Shown here: positions 1-10,755 of the stretch, one piece after another
How the letters are laid out: each line of letters starts with the position of its first letter
Position numbering within the stretch: the first letter of the stretch is position 1
From: Tamarix chinensis
Taxonomy: Eukaryota; Streptophyta; Magnoliopsida; Caryophyllales; Tamaricaceae
Reading direction: 5' to 3'
NCBI GenBank assembly: GCA_030549775.1
Contig: CM060175.1
Coordinates: 102,840,922 to 102,904,921 of the forward strand
Length of the DNA: 64,000 nucleotides
Notes under the pieces: model-generated
Database searches by the model: none
Told to the model about the DNA's origin: nothing
What the model saw: the letters and a program-made list of their open reading frames with translations, nothing else
Translations under genes and position numbers: made by a program

Positions 1-320
1 ATGGTGGTGGAACAAGTTTAATGATATGGAGCTGTGACAAGTTTCCATAACCTCTTGGGGGAAGTTTAAGCAGGAAATTAAAGAACAAGATTACCTAAGG
101 AAAGTTAAGTTCTTGTCCCATGTAAATATGGGAAAAATCAAACATATTGGTTAAGTAGGGGACTATGAGGAATACCCTAATGTAGGAGCAAACACTCATG
201 AATTGTTATTTATCATTATGGAACCAATTGTTCTTCATTTAAAAAGGAACTCCCACAAAATTGAAGATAAACGAATGGTTATGTTGCTAGTAATAGATGA
301 AATGTACCATACAAGTTATT
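1..320 (+). pseudogene. Retrotransposon gag fragment, degenerate
   Basis: Reading from base 4, the translation has two stops but keeps the pattern of a plant retrotransposon gag core: WWNKF, then SWGKFKQEIKEQ, a spacer, and a hydrophobic stretch around HELLFIIMEPIV. This resembles the retrotrans_gag domain, in which a W..FK.E..EQ motif precedes helical capsid sequence. No protease or reverse transcriptase follows; AT-rich LTR-like DNA begins near 330. The 5' part lies outside the window. Ty3/gypsy is more likely than copia, but that is inference from one short motif. Confidence 0.45.
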
Positions 321-329
321 AGGCGTATA

Positions 330-1160
330 TGTGCATGTGTATGACATGCATGGTATGCAATGAGTGCATAACTACGTGTATAGGGGAAATAATATACATC
401 TTGGACATGCATATTAGTTGATTTAGTTAATTAATTAATTACGTAGTAGAGTTAGAGATCAGCTAGAGAATAAAGTAGCATAAATCTACATTTTTGAAGA
501 ATATTCTATATCCTAGTATCTTTTAGCATATTCTATATTTTAATATCTTTTAGCTAGGTATCTTCTGAAGAATTATGATTTTTAGCTAGTATCTTGTAAT
601 TAATAGCTTGGCTATATAAAACCATAGAACCCACGATTAGAGATGGATCAAGATTAAATTGAAGATGAATGCAAATTGCAAGTATTGAATTCTGAGTGAG
701 TTCATCTCAAGTTTAATCAAATATGTGTGAACGATTAATCTTAAAACCCTTAATCTCTTCATCTATGTGAATTAGAGATTAAGTACTATCTATTCTAAGC
801 TCCATAAACCACACCATTATTAGCCATATTCATCATCCAAACACATCCCAAAATCAAAACCCTAACCCTAAATTTTTAAAACTAAACCCTAGCCCTAACC
901 CTAACCCATGAAACCTACTACCCTTAAATCCTAATCGTCAAATCATCATCATCATCATCTTCACATCATTGTCGAATCATCATCGTCGTCGTCATCATCT
1001 CCACCACCAAATCATCAACACCATATGTGAATCATCCCCACAATTATCTTTCTACATTCAAATATCCAAATCCTTAATTGACCACTTTCAGACCTTCTTC
1101 TTCTTAATTCCAACCTAATCAAGTATTAGTTTTACCAATTTGATAGTTCCACATTCCCAC
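330..1160. other. LTR-like AT-rich stretch with telomere-like and trinucleotide tracts
   Basis: No coding sequence is seen. A TATA-like CTATATAAA lies at 612-620, followed by sequence of the kind found in copia LTR leaders (a TTGAATTCTGAGTGAGTTC segment near 690), so this may be a retrotransposon LTR remnant. A short run of CCCTAA/CCCTAAA units lies at 857-907 and ATC/CGT trinucleotide repeats at about 938-1005. Boundaries and family are not established. Confidence 0.3.
857..907 (+). repeat. Short interstitial telomere-like repeat
   Basis: About 50 bp contain CCCTAACCCTAAA, TAAACCCTAG and CCCTAACCCTAACCC. The units mix the plant 7-mer CCCTAAA with the 6-mer CCCTAA. The tract is too short and degenerate to be a chromosome end and is followed by ordinary repeats. 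It may come from replication slippage or from an insertion at a double-strand break. Confidence 0.5.
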
Positions 1161-1164
1161 ACAC

Positions 1165-3357
1165 ATCACACCCTTATCTTTTACTACTAAAAAATTTTCG
1201 TTTAAAAACATTACGGAAGCGAAAAATATTAAACACACCTAGAAAATATAAGATGTTATTGCCACACCTAATATAGAATAAAAGTCCTCTGCCCATCTCA
1301 TATAAGACTAAAAAAATCATTCAAACCAAATATAAGAATAGAGTGCACAAGAGATATATCATATGGATACTACAAAGAAAACGTTTACAAAACAATACCA
1401 AAATAGGTCCCTAAAGTATTCAAATGCATAGGCAAGAATAAATTGAAAGTATAGAAATATAATAGAGATAAAACAATAGTAGGGTAAAGACCTAAAACGC
1501 TAGTACATTAAGTTCCTACAAAAGATATCTGGGTGTCCACACTCTCACATCCTCAAGCCCAACACAAGGTAGGTCAAGTACAAATCAGCCTTAAAAATGT
1601 GGGTGTGGTCTTTACTTATAGGATTAAGCAACTAACTAAAAAAATGGGTACATCAGCATGTTGTATACGAAATAAGTCAAGTTACCTCCTTAACGAGAGA
1701 CACAAGCATGAAAGGCCTAAGGGAATAATAGAGATCAGACTAAAAAACAATATCATACTTACACAATACTTTTAGATATACATGTATTATCATTATCTTA
1801 TAATGCATCAAGATTTATTTCTATGCAAAGACTTAGGGAATTCATAATTCATCATGCTTATCAACACAATATGGACATGGATAGCAACATGTAATTAATA
1901 ACAAGTTATTCCACCTCTCACTAAGCTCTTCTACTATCCACTTATAAGAGTATCCCATTAGGTCTATTTTCTAAGTTTATGTAATATATTAGATTAATTA
2001 TTTAAAGGCCATTATTCATTTTTTAAGCAATTGAATTATTACCACCCCATGGTCTCACATACCTTGAAAGGATATCCAAACTAGACATCAAGTCTTTACT
2101 GATAGGCAAAATAACCACCAATGAACATCAAGTCCTTAACAAGGCTAAATAGACCACCTATGCAACAATTCCCTTTAGCATTTATACCCCTTATTACATC
2201 ATCATACTCTAGAGTAGGTAAGGCACCACAATCTACTAGGATCCTGCCTAGAGGTAGATTCGGTAACTAATTGGGGATCGAGTAATCTAGACCCGTGCAC
2301 TTCTCAATTATCTTTCAATTTCAATGTTTAGTATGTTATTCTCCAAGGTTAGGTTATCACATAAGGCCTATATAACAACCAAGACAATATGTTCACAAAA
2401 TCATTCCATCTTAACCATTATTAACCTCCAAACGATGTGGTGGGATTTTCATTAGTTCTTAACCAATTTTAATCCATCTATTAGGATATTCCACATATGC
2501 TAAGAATTTGGATTATCTCATCCATTAATAGCATCATAGAATACACACTCCAATTTTTCTATTAAAACCTTCCAAAGGAACTTATTAAAGACACCATGAA
2601 TTATGAATCAATTAATTCATCCAATATGTTAGTTAATTTATGCCAAGATTTGTGCTTTCATCATTAAAGAATCATATTGTAGAATAATATCAAATCTCAA
2701 GGTATACCAAGGTTTAGAGAATAAAAAAAACACTCTTTGGCTAAACCAACTAATTTTTGGGCTAATCGGTCAATCAGTTTGGCTCCACCCAACCCCAAAA
2801 CCCCCTCGAACTAACCAATTAGTTTGGTCAAACTAGTCAATGGGTTTAACAAAGAACAACTAGGTTTACACCAAACAACCTAATAAGTTGGTTTGGCTTA
2901 GCCCAACCCTAGTGTTTCCCTTGAACTAATCAATTGATTTGGTCTGACTAGTAGATGGGTTTAACTAGAGAACAATAAGGGTTAACTCAAACAACCTAGT
3001 AAATCGGTTTAGGCTAATAAGTCGATTGTTTGAAGGACAATGTAGTTAATGATCCAAAACCAACCACATCACATTGTAACATCACCATTTCAAAATATTT
3101 CAAAATTATAATTAGTAAAATCATAATTAAATTTCCTTTTTATATTAATTTAGGAAATTGTGGGTAATTTTTCTTAAATTCTATTTTAATTAGCCAAATA
3201 CCCTAATTTTCCCTTAATTAAATTCTTTATTATTTTTCTCTTGATTTTGCAATTAAATATTCCCCTTTATTTTCATAAAATAATTTTATTTAATTAATTA
3301 CCCTAATAAATTTCTATTTGAACACAATTTCCTAAATTAGAGTTTTGGGGTATTTTA
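1165..3357 (-). repeat. Decayed long-LTR copy, minus strand
   Basis: On the plus strand the left edge reads CACACCC..TTTTACTACTAAAAAATTTTCG and then a ..TTACGGAAGCG segment. This is the reverse complement of the 3' end of the long LTR at 4420-9435 (..AGTAGTGAATTTTAGGGGTGTTAGA). The right edge, GTTTTGGGGTATTTTATA, is the reverse complement of the family's TGTAATACCCCAAAAC start. Directly to the right, TNP2 coding sequence begins, so the element sits against or inside CACTA element 1. Tandem units (ACATCAAGTCYTTA, about 52 bp apart) occur at 2085-2150, and TGGTTTGGTCAAACTAG-type repeats at 2740-3040. No target duplication was identified and the edges are approximate. Confidence 0.5.
2740..3040. 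repeat. Degenerate ~130-bp repeats with CCAATTGATTGG-like palindromes
   Basis: Two related units contain AACTAACCAATTAGTTTGG and AACTAATCAATTGATTTGG, each followed by a GACTAGT-type core and a GGGTTTAAC segment. The same type of motif recurs at 31700-31830 and 33000-33470 inside another long LTR. This suggests a shared internal repeat of the LTR family. Confidence 0.5.
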
Positions 3358-3359
3358 TA

Positions 3360-4419
3360 AACCAATCGAGAAATAATATTGATGTTTATTTGGAGCCTTT
3401 GATTGATGATTTGAAGTTATTATGGGACACGGGTGTTAAAGTGTTTGATGTTTATGGTAAAGAAAGTTTTAAAATGAGAGCAATGTTATTTTATATTATT
3501 AGCGAATTTCCAACATATGGTAACTTATTAGGTTATAGTGTGATAGGCCATTTATGCATGCCCGATATATGAGGATAATACTTCATTTTTTCAGCTAACG
3601 CATGGCTAAAAGACTATTTTTCTCAAGCATCATATATTTTTACTGAGGGATCATTATTATTGTAGACAAAAGAATGCATTCAATGTAAAACCAAAAGAAG
3701 GGCATGCCCTAATCCAGTTGATGGGGCAGACATGTGTTAAGATGAAACATTTGCAGGTGATGTTTGGGAAGAATAATAAATATAAACCTCCATCAGTTGG
3801 GTGGAAAAAGATGTCTATATTCTTCAACATTTCGTATTGGAAATCTTTATAGGTGAGGCATGCCCTCAATGTGAACCATATTAAGAAAAATATTTGTGAT
3901 AGCCTTGTTGGTACGTTACTTAATTCCACTAAAGACTAAAGATGGCATAAATTCTTGATTTGATATGGAGGAAATGGGATTTAGCCATGAACTAGCACCT
4001 CAAGACCATGGAAGAAGAACTTATTTACCACCAGCTTTCTATACTCTCTCTAGAAAGGAGAAAATTGCATTTTGTGAATTTTTTAATAGTGTCAAGGTTC
4101 CAAAAGGTATTCTTCAAATGTCAGAAGGCTAATGACAATGAAAGAGTTAAAAATAATCAACATAAAGTCTCATAATTGTCATATTTTGATACACCATTTG
4201 ATGCTAATAGCCATACATAAAATTTTGCCGAAGTGTGTTCAAAATGCTACCACTTTTGTTGGTTCTTCAATGCAGTATGCTCCAAAGGCATACATTCTAA
4301 TAGTTTATATGTCTTGCAAAGAGGAATTGTGATCACTTTATACTAGCTTGAAATGTATTTCCCTTCCTCATTATTTGACATTATGGTTCATCTAACCATT
4401 CACTTGATTTGTGGGTAAA
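3360..4419 (+). pseudogene. CACTA element 1: TNP2-like transposase (Transposase_21), part A
   Basis: The conceptual translation follows plant En/Spm TNP2 in order across frameshifts and stops. NNIDVYLEPLIDDLKLLW opens it, then a TMRA-like FKMRAMLFYIISEFP, YGNLLGYSV, an ACP motif and an HG motif. Next come GWKKMSIFF..YWKSL, NHIKKNICDSLVGTLLN, and GRRTYLPPAFYTLSRKEKI before a VKVPKG motif. From 4130 it continues in another frame with LKIINIKSHNCHILIHHLM and MYFPSSLFDIMVHLTIHLI. The cut-and-paste transposase would be nuclear if functional, but this copy is dead. The gene is cut at 4419 by the solo LTR and resumes at 9441. The N-terminal part is missing, probably displaced by the minus-strand LTR that abuts at 3357. 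Confidence 0.85.
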
Positions 4420-4734
4420 TGTAATACACCAAAATTTTAAAACCTAGAATTTAATAATTAACCCTTATTTAAAATAATTTAATCTTAAATTAATAATATA
4501 ATTATTTTGTGGACCTTTGGTTTATAAAAATGGATATGATTATTTAATAAACTAAAATAAATATTTTATTATTTTATCATACTCTTTTTATTTAAATAAA
4601 TTCCCAAACCCATATTTTTACTAAAATTATCCTTTTAATGCCTTCAATTTTAAATAAATTAATTTATTCGAATAATTTTTCCATCTAAATAATTTCTAAC
4701 CCTAATTCTAAAAATTATTTTATTTTTCTTTTTC

Positions 4735-5970
4735 CCTTTTTCCTTTTTATTTCTCCTTTTTCCTTTTCTTCTTTTCCTTCCTTCTCTTGGCCTGATCTGC
4801 CCTCTTCCTTCCTTTCTCCTTTCTTTCCCTTACTAGGCCACCCTACCTTCTCCATTTTCCCATCAGCCTAATTCCCTTCTCATTTTGCCTATCCAACTGC
4901 TCCACTCCTTTTTCTTTTTATTCTTTCTTTCTTCCCTGGTTGGGCTAACCCAACTCTCCCTCATGAGGGTTGACATACGCGTCTTCTTTTCACCTTGACC
5001 AGCCTGCCTCCCCTCTCTTCTTCTTCCTTATCTCCCTTTGCACATCAAGCCAAGCCCCTCCCCCATGCATGTACCTACCCCCCGTAACTCCCTCCCTCTA
5101 CACCTACCATTGCAGCCCCAACCTACCCTCTCTCCCTCATGTCCCTTTCCTTCCATTTTCAACCAAACACCCCCTACAACCCCTTCCCACGTGCCTCTTT
5201 CCTTTCCCCTTTCTCCTTCTTTCTCCCCGCCAGCCTACATCGACCTATAACACCCTCTGCATCCACCTACCCTGCATGACCTGGCCTACCTCCTCCCTTC
5301 CCTCTTCTTTTTCTTCTCTTTCTCTTTTTATCTTTTACCCTATGTATCTCCATTCAAGACCTTCTTTCCTTACAGATTCCCCTCTTTCTTTCCTTCTTCT
5401 TCTCCTCCTTTGTTTTTGCTTTGTTTCCCCTAACCACCGTCTTTGCCGCCCAACCAACCACCACACCGACTCCCCTACCTCCTCTACTTCCTCCCTACAC
5501 TACCCAAGTAGCCACCACTCCCTCTACATTCAACTTTCCCCCTTTCTTTTCTTTTCTTCTTCTATTGACCCAAACCCTGCACCACCACCTTATACCGCCA
5601 TCTCCCCTCTTCTGCCATCGCCGAAGCTGCCCCTTGACCGCCTGACATCCCCCTACCATCTCCCTACCTTACCTTGCCTGAAATCCCCCTGCAGACCATT
5701 CCTTTCTCCTCTTATTTTTCCTTTCTTCCTCTTCTTCTCCCTTATTCACACCTTCTTTCTAGCCCCGTCTCTACCACTCTAAGTCGCCACTCTCTGACTC
5801 CCAGCCACCACATACACCTTGCCTCACTTCTGCACCCAACTCCCCTCCACAAGCCATCCCCAAGGCTTTTCTTTCCCTTTCCTGAGACCTCCTCCCCCTT
5901 CTTCCAACCTTCCTCTTCACCTCATTTTCTCCCCTTTTCGTGCATGCAACGTAAGTGTTGCTACACATTA
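4735..5970 (+). repeat. Pyrimidine-rich tract of the long LTR
   Basis: About 1.2 kb is strongly C+T rich on the plus strand, rich in CCTTCC, TCTTC and ACCACC-like words. Long open frames here (for example 4970-5782) encode only low-complexity Pro/Ser/Leu sequence and result from the lack of purines. Comparable tracts occur early in other LTR copies at about 31990-32560, 50497-50900, 54580-55740 and 62835-62960. Confidence 0.7.
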
Positions 5971-6589
5971 TAAGTGTAATTAACTAAATTTTGAAGTATG
6001 ATATAGTTCGTAATAATGGTATTTAATAAGAATTTTTGATAAAAATCTATTATTTTAATTATTTACTACTAATATGTTAATTTGATATTATTTTTAGGTA
6101 AATTTTTAACTAATCAAAGCTTAAGCCTTTAATCAGGGTACCAGTAAAGTTTAGTTATTACTGGAAATAAGGTAACCATTATACCCTATTAAAATGCATT
6201 GATCTACGTATACTAGCACATTAGGGTTTTGGAATATGTCTGTGTGCATATTATGTGATGTTAATCATATCAAGATTCGTAATGTATGTTGGAAGATGGA
6301 ATGAAAAGCATATTATATCATATGAAATGTGATAAGTGCAGAAATGATGGTAAGGAAAGGAGCTTTGTTGTTAATAATGATATTAAATGCATGTACATGT
6401 CATAATAAGTAAATATGGCCATTTGTAGTAGAAACTATGGGCATTTTAGTAATTTTACTTGTATATAGGGAGTGACCTAAATAAAAGTGCATGGTAGGTG
6501 ATAATGGGTACTAATAATGAATAATAAGGGTTTGTGGTGTTATATGATGCATGTGGACCATATATGTTAATATTTTATGTGTTAGGGGT

Positions 6590-7100
6590 ATTTTAGTAAT
6601 TTACCTGAAAAAGGGGTAATTTGGTAATTTAATAAGTAAGATGGGTATTTTGGTAATTTGGTACGAGAAAGGGGTAAGTTGGAAAATTAATGAGTAAGAT
6701 GGGTATTATAGTAATTTTGCATAAGAAATTGGTCATTTGGTAATTTAATAAGTAAGAAATGTATTTTGGTAATTTGGCATGAGATTTTGGTAACTTGGCA
6801 TGAGAAAGGGGTCACTTGGTAATTTAATAAGTAAGAAGGGTATTTTGGTAATTTGCATGACAAAGGGATAATTTGGTAATTTTATAAGTAAGAAGGGTAA
6901 TATGATAAATTTACAACTAAGAAGGATAATTTGGTAAATTAATTAACAAGTAAAAAGGGTTATTTAGTAATTTTACAAGTAAGGGGGCATTTTGGCATTT
7001 TGATAAGAAAAATAGGTATTTTAGTAAATTTACAAGTAGGAAGGGTATTTTAGTAATTTTATAAGTAAGAAGGGGTAAATCGGTAATTTTGCATGTGATA
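6590..7100 (+). repeat. Degenerate tandem repeat, GGTAATTTGGTAATTT type
   Basis: About 500 bp contain more than ten variants of a unit of roughly 35-40 bp built from GGGTATTTTGGTAATTT and AATAAGTAAGAAGGG. Spacing and sequence vary, so the array is old or gene-converted. It lies inside the solo LTR. Weaker relatives occur at 56220-56480 in another LTR copy. Confidence 0.65.
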
Positions 7101-8208
7101 AGGTAATTGATTTGATAAACCTTTATAATATTCATAAGTGATGTTAAATAATATAATAAGGGTTATGGCCTTAGTATCACTTGTTGAAGCATAATCATGT
7201 ACATTATAAGGATATAGTTGAGGTGTTGGGTTATGTTATGGATTATGTATTTATAGGTGTAATGGTATATGATGTGTACATATATGCAAATGTGAACTAC
7301 GCATGTGTGTAGTACAGCTTGGCTTGCAAGGAACTAAGATATGTTGAGTATTAATTATATTATGTGTAAAATGTATGATATGACTTATTGCGGATGGCAT
7401 GCTCTTATGTATAGTTGAGATGGTATGACAAACATATTGAGAGGCCTTAGGTGGGTTTGATTGGTTGTGGGGAATTCAAAGGAATAAAGAAGGTGGAGTG
7501 AGTAAGGAGAAATAAGGAAAAATCCTAAATGTATTATGAAATATGGATGAAAAAATAAAGGAAGAAAATAATGAAATGAAGGGATTAGGGTAGAAGTTGT
7601 GCATGGAGAGTGTGAGCTCTACATGGGATGTATGCACTTTGCATGGGGGTAAATCTTATGTGGGAAAGTTTAATTCAAGGGTCAACCATGTGGAGGAAAG
7701 TGTATTTTGGGTGATTAGTGTACTTGGGGAAGAGTTAGTACGTGGATTGAGGGAAGTATGCATGGGAGTATAACTAGGGTTTTTAGAGGAAAAACTCTAA
7801 GGATAGAGTATCGTGGGAAAAAGGTTGAGGAGTTGAGTTGTGAGGTTAGAGTGGGTTGAGTATGATGATGTTGTTAGAAACAAGGGAGAATGTGGGCTAT
7901 ATGAGAAAAGGAGAGGCTAGGGCCACATAGGCAGATTAGGATTTCAAGGAGAACCCTAGTGGGTGATGGTGAGCATGGGTGGAGAAATGAAGAAGTAGGC
8001 CTTGAACCACATGTGTGGGGGATTTTAGTATTCATGGTAAGTATGGTGGAAGGTAAAAAGGGGTCCTAGAGTCTTGTGGAGTGTGAAGATCCCAGGTTAT
8101 GGATAGGGTTATTCCGGAAGTCTGAGGTGGAAGAGTGATAATGAGTCAGGGAAGTCCATTGGGGCTTGCATGTCCAGATATGGGTTACTTGTTAAATAAG
8201 ACACGAAT

Positions 8209-8660
8209 AAAACACTAATCACTTAAAGTGGAATATTATTGAGCTAAGCTTAGGTTTGGGATGATTTTAGTTTGACTGGTAATAATAGTAGCCAGGAGCA
8301 TTATTGTCCTAAAGACCGTTCCAACAGCAAATAATAGTGATCAGGTGTGTTCTGCCCTGGAGTAGTATTTCTGTTCCACCAGCTATAATATTAGGGGTTC
8401 CGAGCTCGATAAATCAAACCTTAGATGATAATAACTCATAGAAAAGACACTAATCACTTACAATGGAACACCATATGGGTCGGGGCTAGGTTTAGGATGA
8501 TTTTTGTTCCACTGTCTATAATAGTGGCCAGGAGTGTTTTGTTTTAGAGACTGTTCCACCATCTATAATAGTGGCTAGGTGTATTATACCATGGAGTATT
8601 TATTTTCGTTCCACTACTCATAATAGTGGGATTTCCATACTCACATTGATATAATTTGAG
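8209..8660 (+). repeat. Duplicated ~234-bp block with ATAATAGTGG units
   Basis: AACACTAATCACTTAAAGTGGAA at about 8209 and GACACTAATCACTTACAATGGAA at about 8443 begin two copies of a block. Each contains several GTTCCAC..TATAATAGTGG units with GGCCAGGAG following. The same anchor and units are found, reverse complemented, at 63780-63950. Anchor relatives are also at about 52924 and 56740. Confidence 0.65.
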
Positions 8661-9004
8661 AGGTGATTATGAATAATATTTAACTAATGATGATTAAGCG
8701 TATGACCAGTTGTTATGGTATGATTGTCGTCTTGGTGCCTGTCTTGGATTGAGAGGTGGTTGTGTTGATGTAGTGTGTTGTCGGACACTTGTAACTATAT
8801 TATAAATAGCTTCACTTGGATGCTCTCTTAGTAAATTCTAGTAATGCTAAGTAAATGGACTTTGTGACATATGATTCTTAAAGTATAAGTCCATCCTAAT
8901 GTTTATTATGTCTCTTTCCATGTATATGTGTAATCTACTGTTCTTATATTTGGACTGATGTATTGCATGTGGGCCCTAAATTTTAGTTTTGTATAAAGGG
9001 TTAC

Positions 9005-9022
9005 TCAGTATCGTAGTACTGA
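9005..9022 (+). promoter_or_regulatory. Hairpin near LTR 3' end
   Basis: TCAGTA-TCGTAG-TACTGA forms a perfect 6-bp stem, followed by GGGTTCC and CTGCTTATTC. The equivalent place in two other copies also forms a stem (53875-53895 and, on the minus strand, 63545-63563). The role is unknown; a 3'-end processing or termination signal is a guess. Confidence 0.5.
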
Positions 9023-9440
9023 AGGGTTCCTTTCGTGTATCCCTGCTTATTCAAAGGGCAGTGTCCTTGCAAGTTAGCCCGCAGGTGCTATTCAAGTTTC
9101 TTTCTGATTAAAGAGTGTAGGACTATCTGGGAAGGTTTCAGTATTTTCCTCTAAACTCTAATTTCCCATGTTCCATGTTTTTATGTTGTAACCACTATAG
9201 TGGATTTTAATTCTTGTAATGTATTTAGAGTGCTACTCCGATTTAACTTTATAATCTTAGATTTGTGTAAAATATGTTCTTTCTTTTTAAGCCTTAGCAC
9301 TAAATACTGAAATTGTGGAAGGAAACTAGTTTAGAATTAAGTGTTGCAGTAGCATCACTGAAATTTACTATATTTGCTTTTGCTAAATTTTAATAAAACA
9401 AAATTTTTTTAGTAGTGAATTTTAGGGGTGTTAGAGTAAA

Positions 9441-10420
9441 AATGCTAGGACATGTTCATAGCACTGGATATACCCCTTTGACTGGTTTATGAAGCTGATA
9501 AAAGGCTACGTGAAGAATCAATATCGACCAGAAGGATGCATTGTTAAGAGCTACCTAGTAGAAGAGGCAATTGAATTTTGCACAGATTACTTGTCCACTT
9601 ATGAAGCTAATGGTATTCCTAAATCCTGGCATGTATAAAAAGTCGAAGGATAAGGTATTAGGGGGAAAAATTTTGGGCAAGTAGACTCTAACATTCTCCG
9701 TAAAGCAGATCTCTATGTATTATATGGCAGTGATGATGTTCAGCCATATGTTAAATAACATATGCGTTCTTTGAGGATTGAAAATATATCAAAGACTGAA
9801 AAGCGAGTAATTGATAAACATCATCTTGCCTTCATGCATTGGATAAGATATCACATCATTCCGCTCATCAAAAATTCCCCGACATCTATTTCTGCAACCT
9901 TACATTGGTTATCCCAAATACCCTGATATGAAGTCTTTTCATATGCCAACTATGTTATCAATGGATATACTTTTTACACAAAATAACAAGACTAGAGGAG
10001 TATAATGTAGAAAAATGAAGTGACTTTAGTGGATGAGGCAAAGCATACTGCTAGTGCAAAGGATAAGAATATGACATATAAAAATCTGAATTATTATGGT
10101 GTCATCAAACGGATTTGAGAGTTAGACTACACTGTATTCAAAGTACCTATTTTCGGGTGCAGATAGGTTGATAATAGTCATGGGATTAGATATGAAGATG
10201 GGTTTACATTAGTAGATCTTAATAGGATTGGGCATAAACAAGACCCATTTATCTTGGCATCACAAGTAATACAAGTTTTCTTTATTGCTGATCCTACCAA
10301 TACAAGATGGTCTGTGGCTTTAGCCACAAAAAGAAAAAGAATTATGAATGATTGTGATGATAAAAATGATTCCAATTGGGATAAAAAAAAAATGTGTCGA
10401 AACAGTGCAAGTGGCACAAT
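9441..10420 (+). pseudogene. CACTA element 1: TNP2-linked DUF4218 and DUF4216 region, part B
   Basis: Translation resumes in the transposon downstream of the LTR. KLIKGYVKNQYRPEGCIVKS, then EEAIEFCTDYLS and GIPKS, match the DUF4218 region that follows TNP2. VDSNILRKADLYVLYGSDDVQPYV, shown here only in outline, and WIRYHIIPLI lead to the DUF4216 region: GYTFYTK, KNEVTLVDEA, NYYGVIKRI.ELDY, FKVPIFGCR, RYEDGFTLVDLNRIG, DPFILASQVIQVFFI and TRWSVAL. Stops and small frameshifts interrupt all of it. Together with part A it shows a once complete autonomous-type CACTA coding region. Confidence 0.85.
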
Positions 10421-10755
10421 TATTGATAGATGATAACAATAACATTGCTGCAGAGGAAATCTATGTTACGGATGATCATCGTGAAGTAATATATGTATCA
10501 AATTATAAAACCAATAAAAAAAGGAGGGAAGAAAAAAGAAGGAAAATAAGGAAATGAGAGTAATATTATTATAACATGTGTTTTTCAAATCATTACTACA
10601 TTTTATTATTGTGTTTTTGATATCATTACTACATCTGATTATTATGTTTTTCATATCATTACTACATATAAAATGTTTTCTTAACACTTTATTTTTTACA
10701 TATTTATTCACAACATATATTATATTAATTTATATATTTAAATTTCACAAAGATA

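Larger units (their letters stand above)
4420..9435 (+). mobile_element. 5.0-kb solo LTR inserted in CACTA element 1
   Basis: The element starts TGTAATACACCAAAATTTT and ends TTTTAGGGGTGTTAGA. It is flanked by the 5-bp direct repeat GTAAA (4415-4419 and 9436-9440). The flanks read as one transposase gene: TNP2 ends with HLTIHLI before it and resumes with HVHS..GYT and KLIKGYVKN after it. Only one LTR is present and no gag-pol lies between the edges, so it is a solo LTR. Internal order is AT-rich start, pyrimidine-rich tract (about 4735-5970), GGTAATTTGGTAATTT tandem units (6590-7100), duplicated ACACTAATCACTTA block (8209-8660), hairpin (9005-9022), 3' end. The length and termini suggest a Ty3/gypsy family, perhaps Tekay/Del-like; that assignment is inference. 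Confidence 0.85.

Noticed and set aside
3345..3572. A separate small gene at the first open frame of the TNP2 region
   Set aside because: Its first residues come from the adjoining LTR and the rest is the Transposase_21 domain, continuing out of frame downstream.
4970..5782. A 270-codon open frame on the plus strand, the joint longest in the window
   Set aside because: It lies in the pyrimidine tract of the solo LTR. The product is low-complexity Pro/Ser/Leu/Phe, overlapping frames are also open, and the openness follows from the lack of purines.
10348..10711. Open frames after the DUF4216 region on both strands
   Set aside because: They are AT-rich, Ile/Asn/Lys-biased and lie in the gap between two transposon ORFs.
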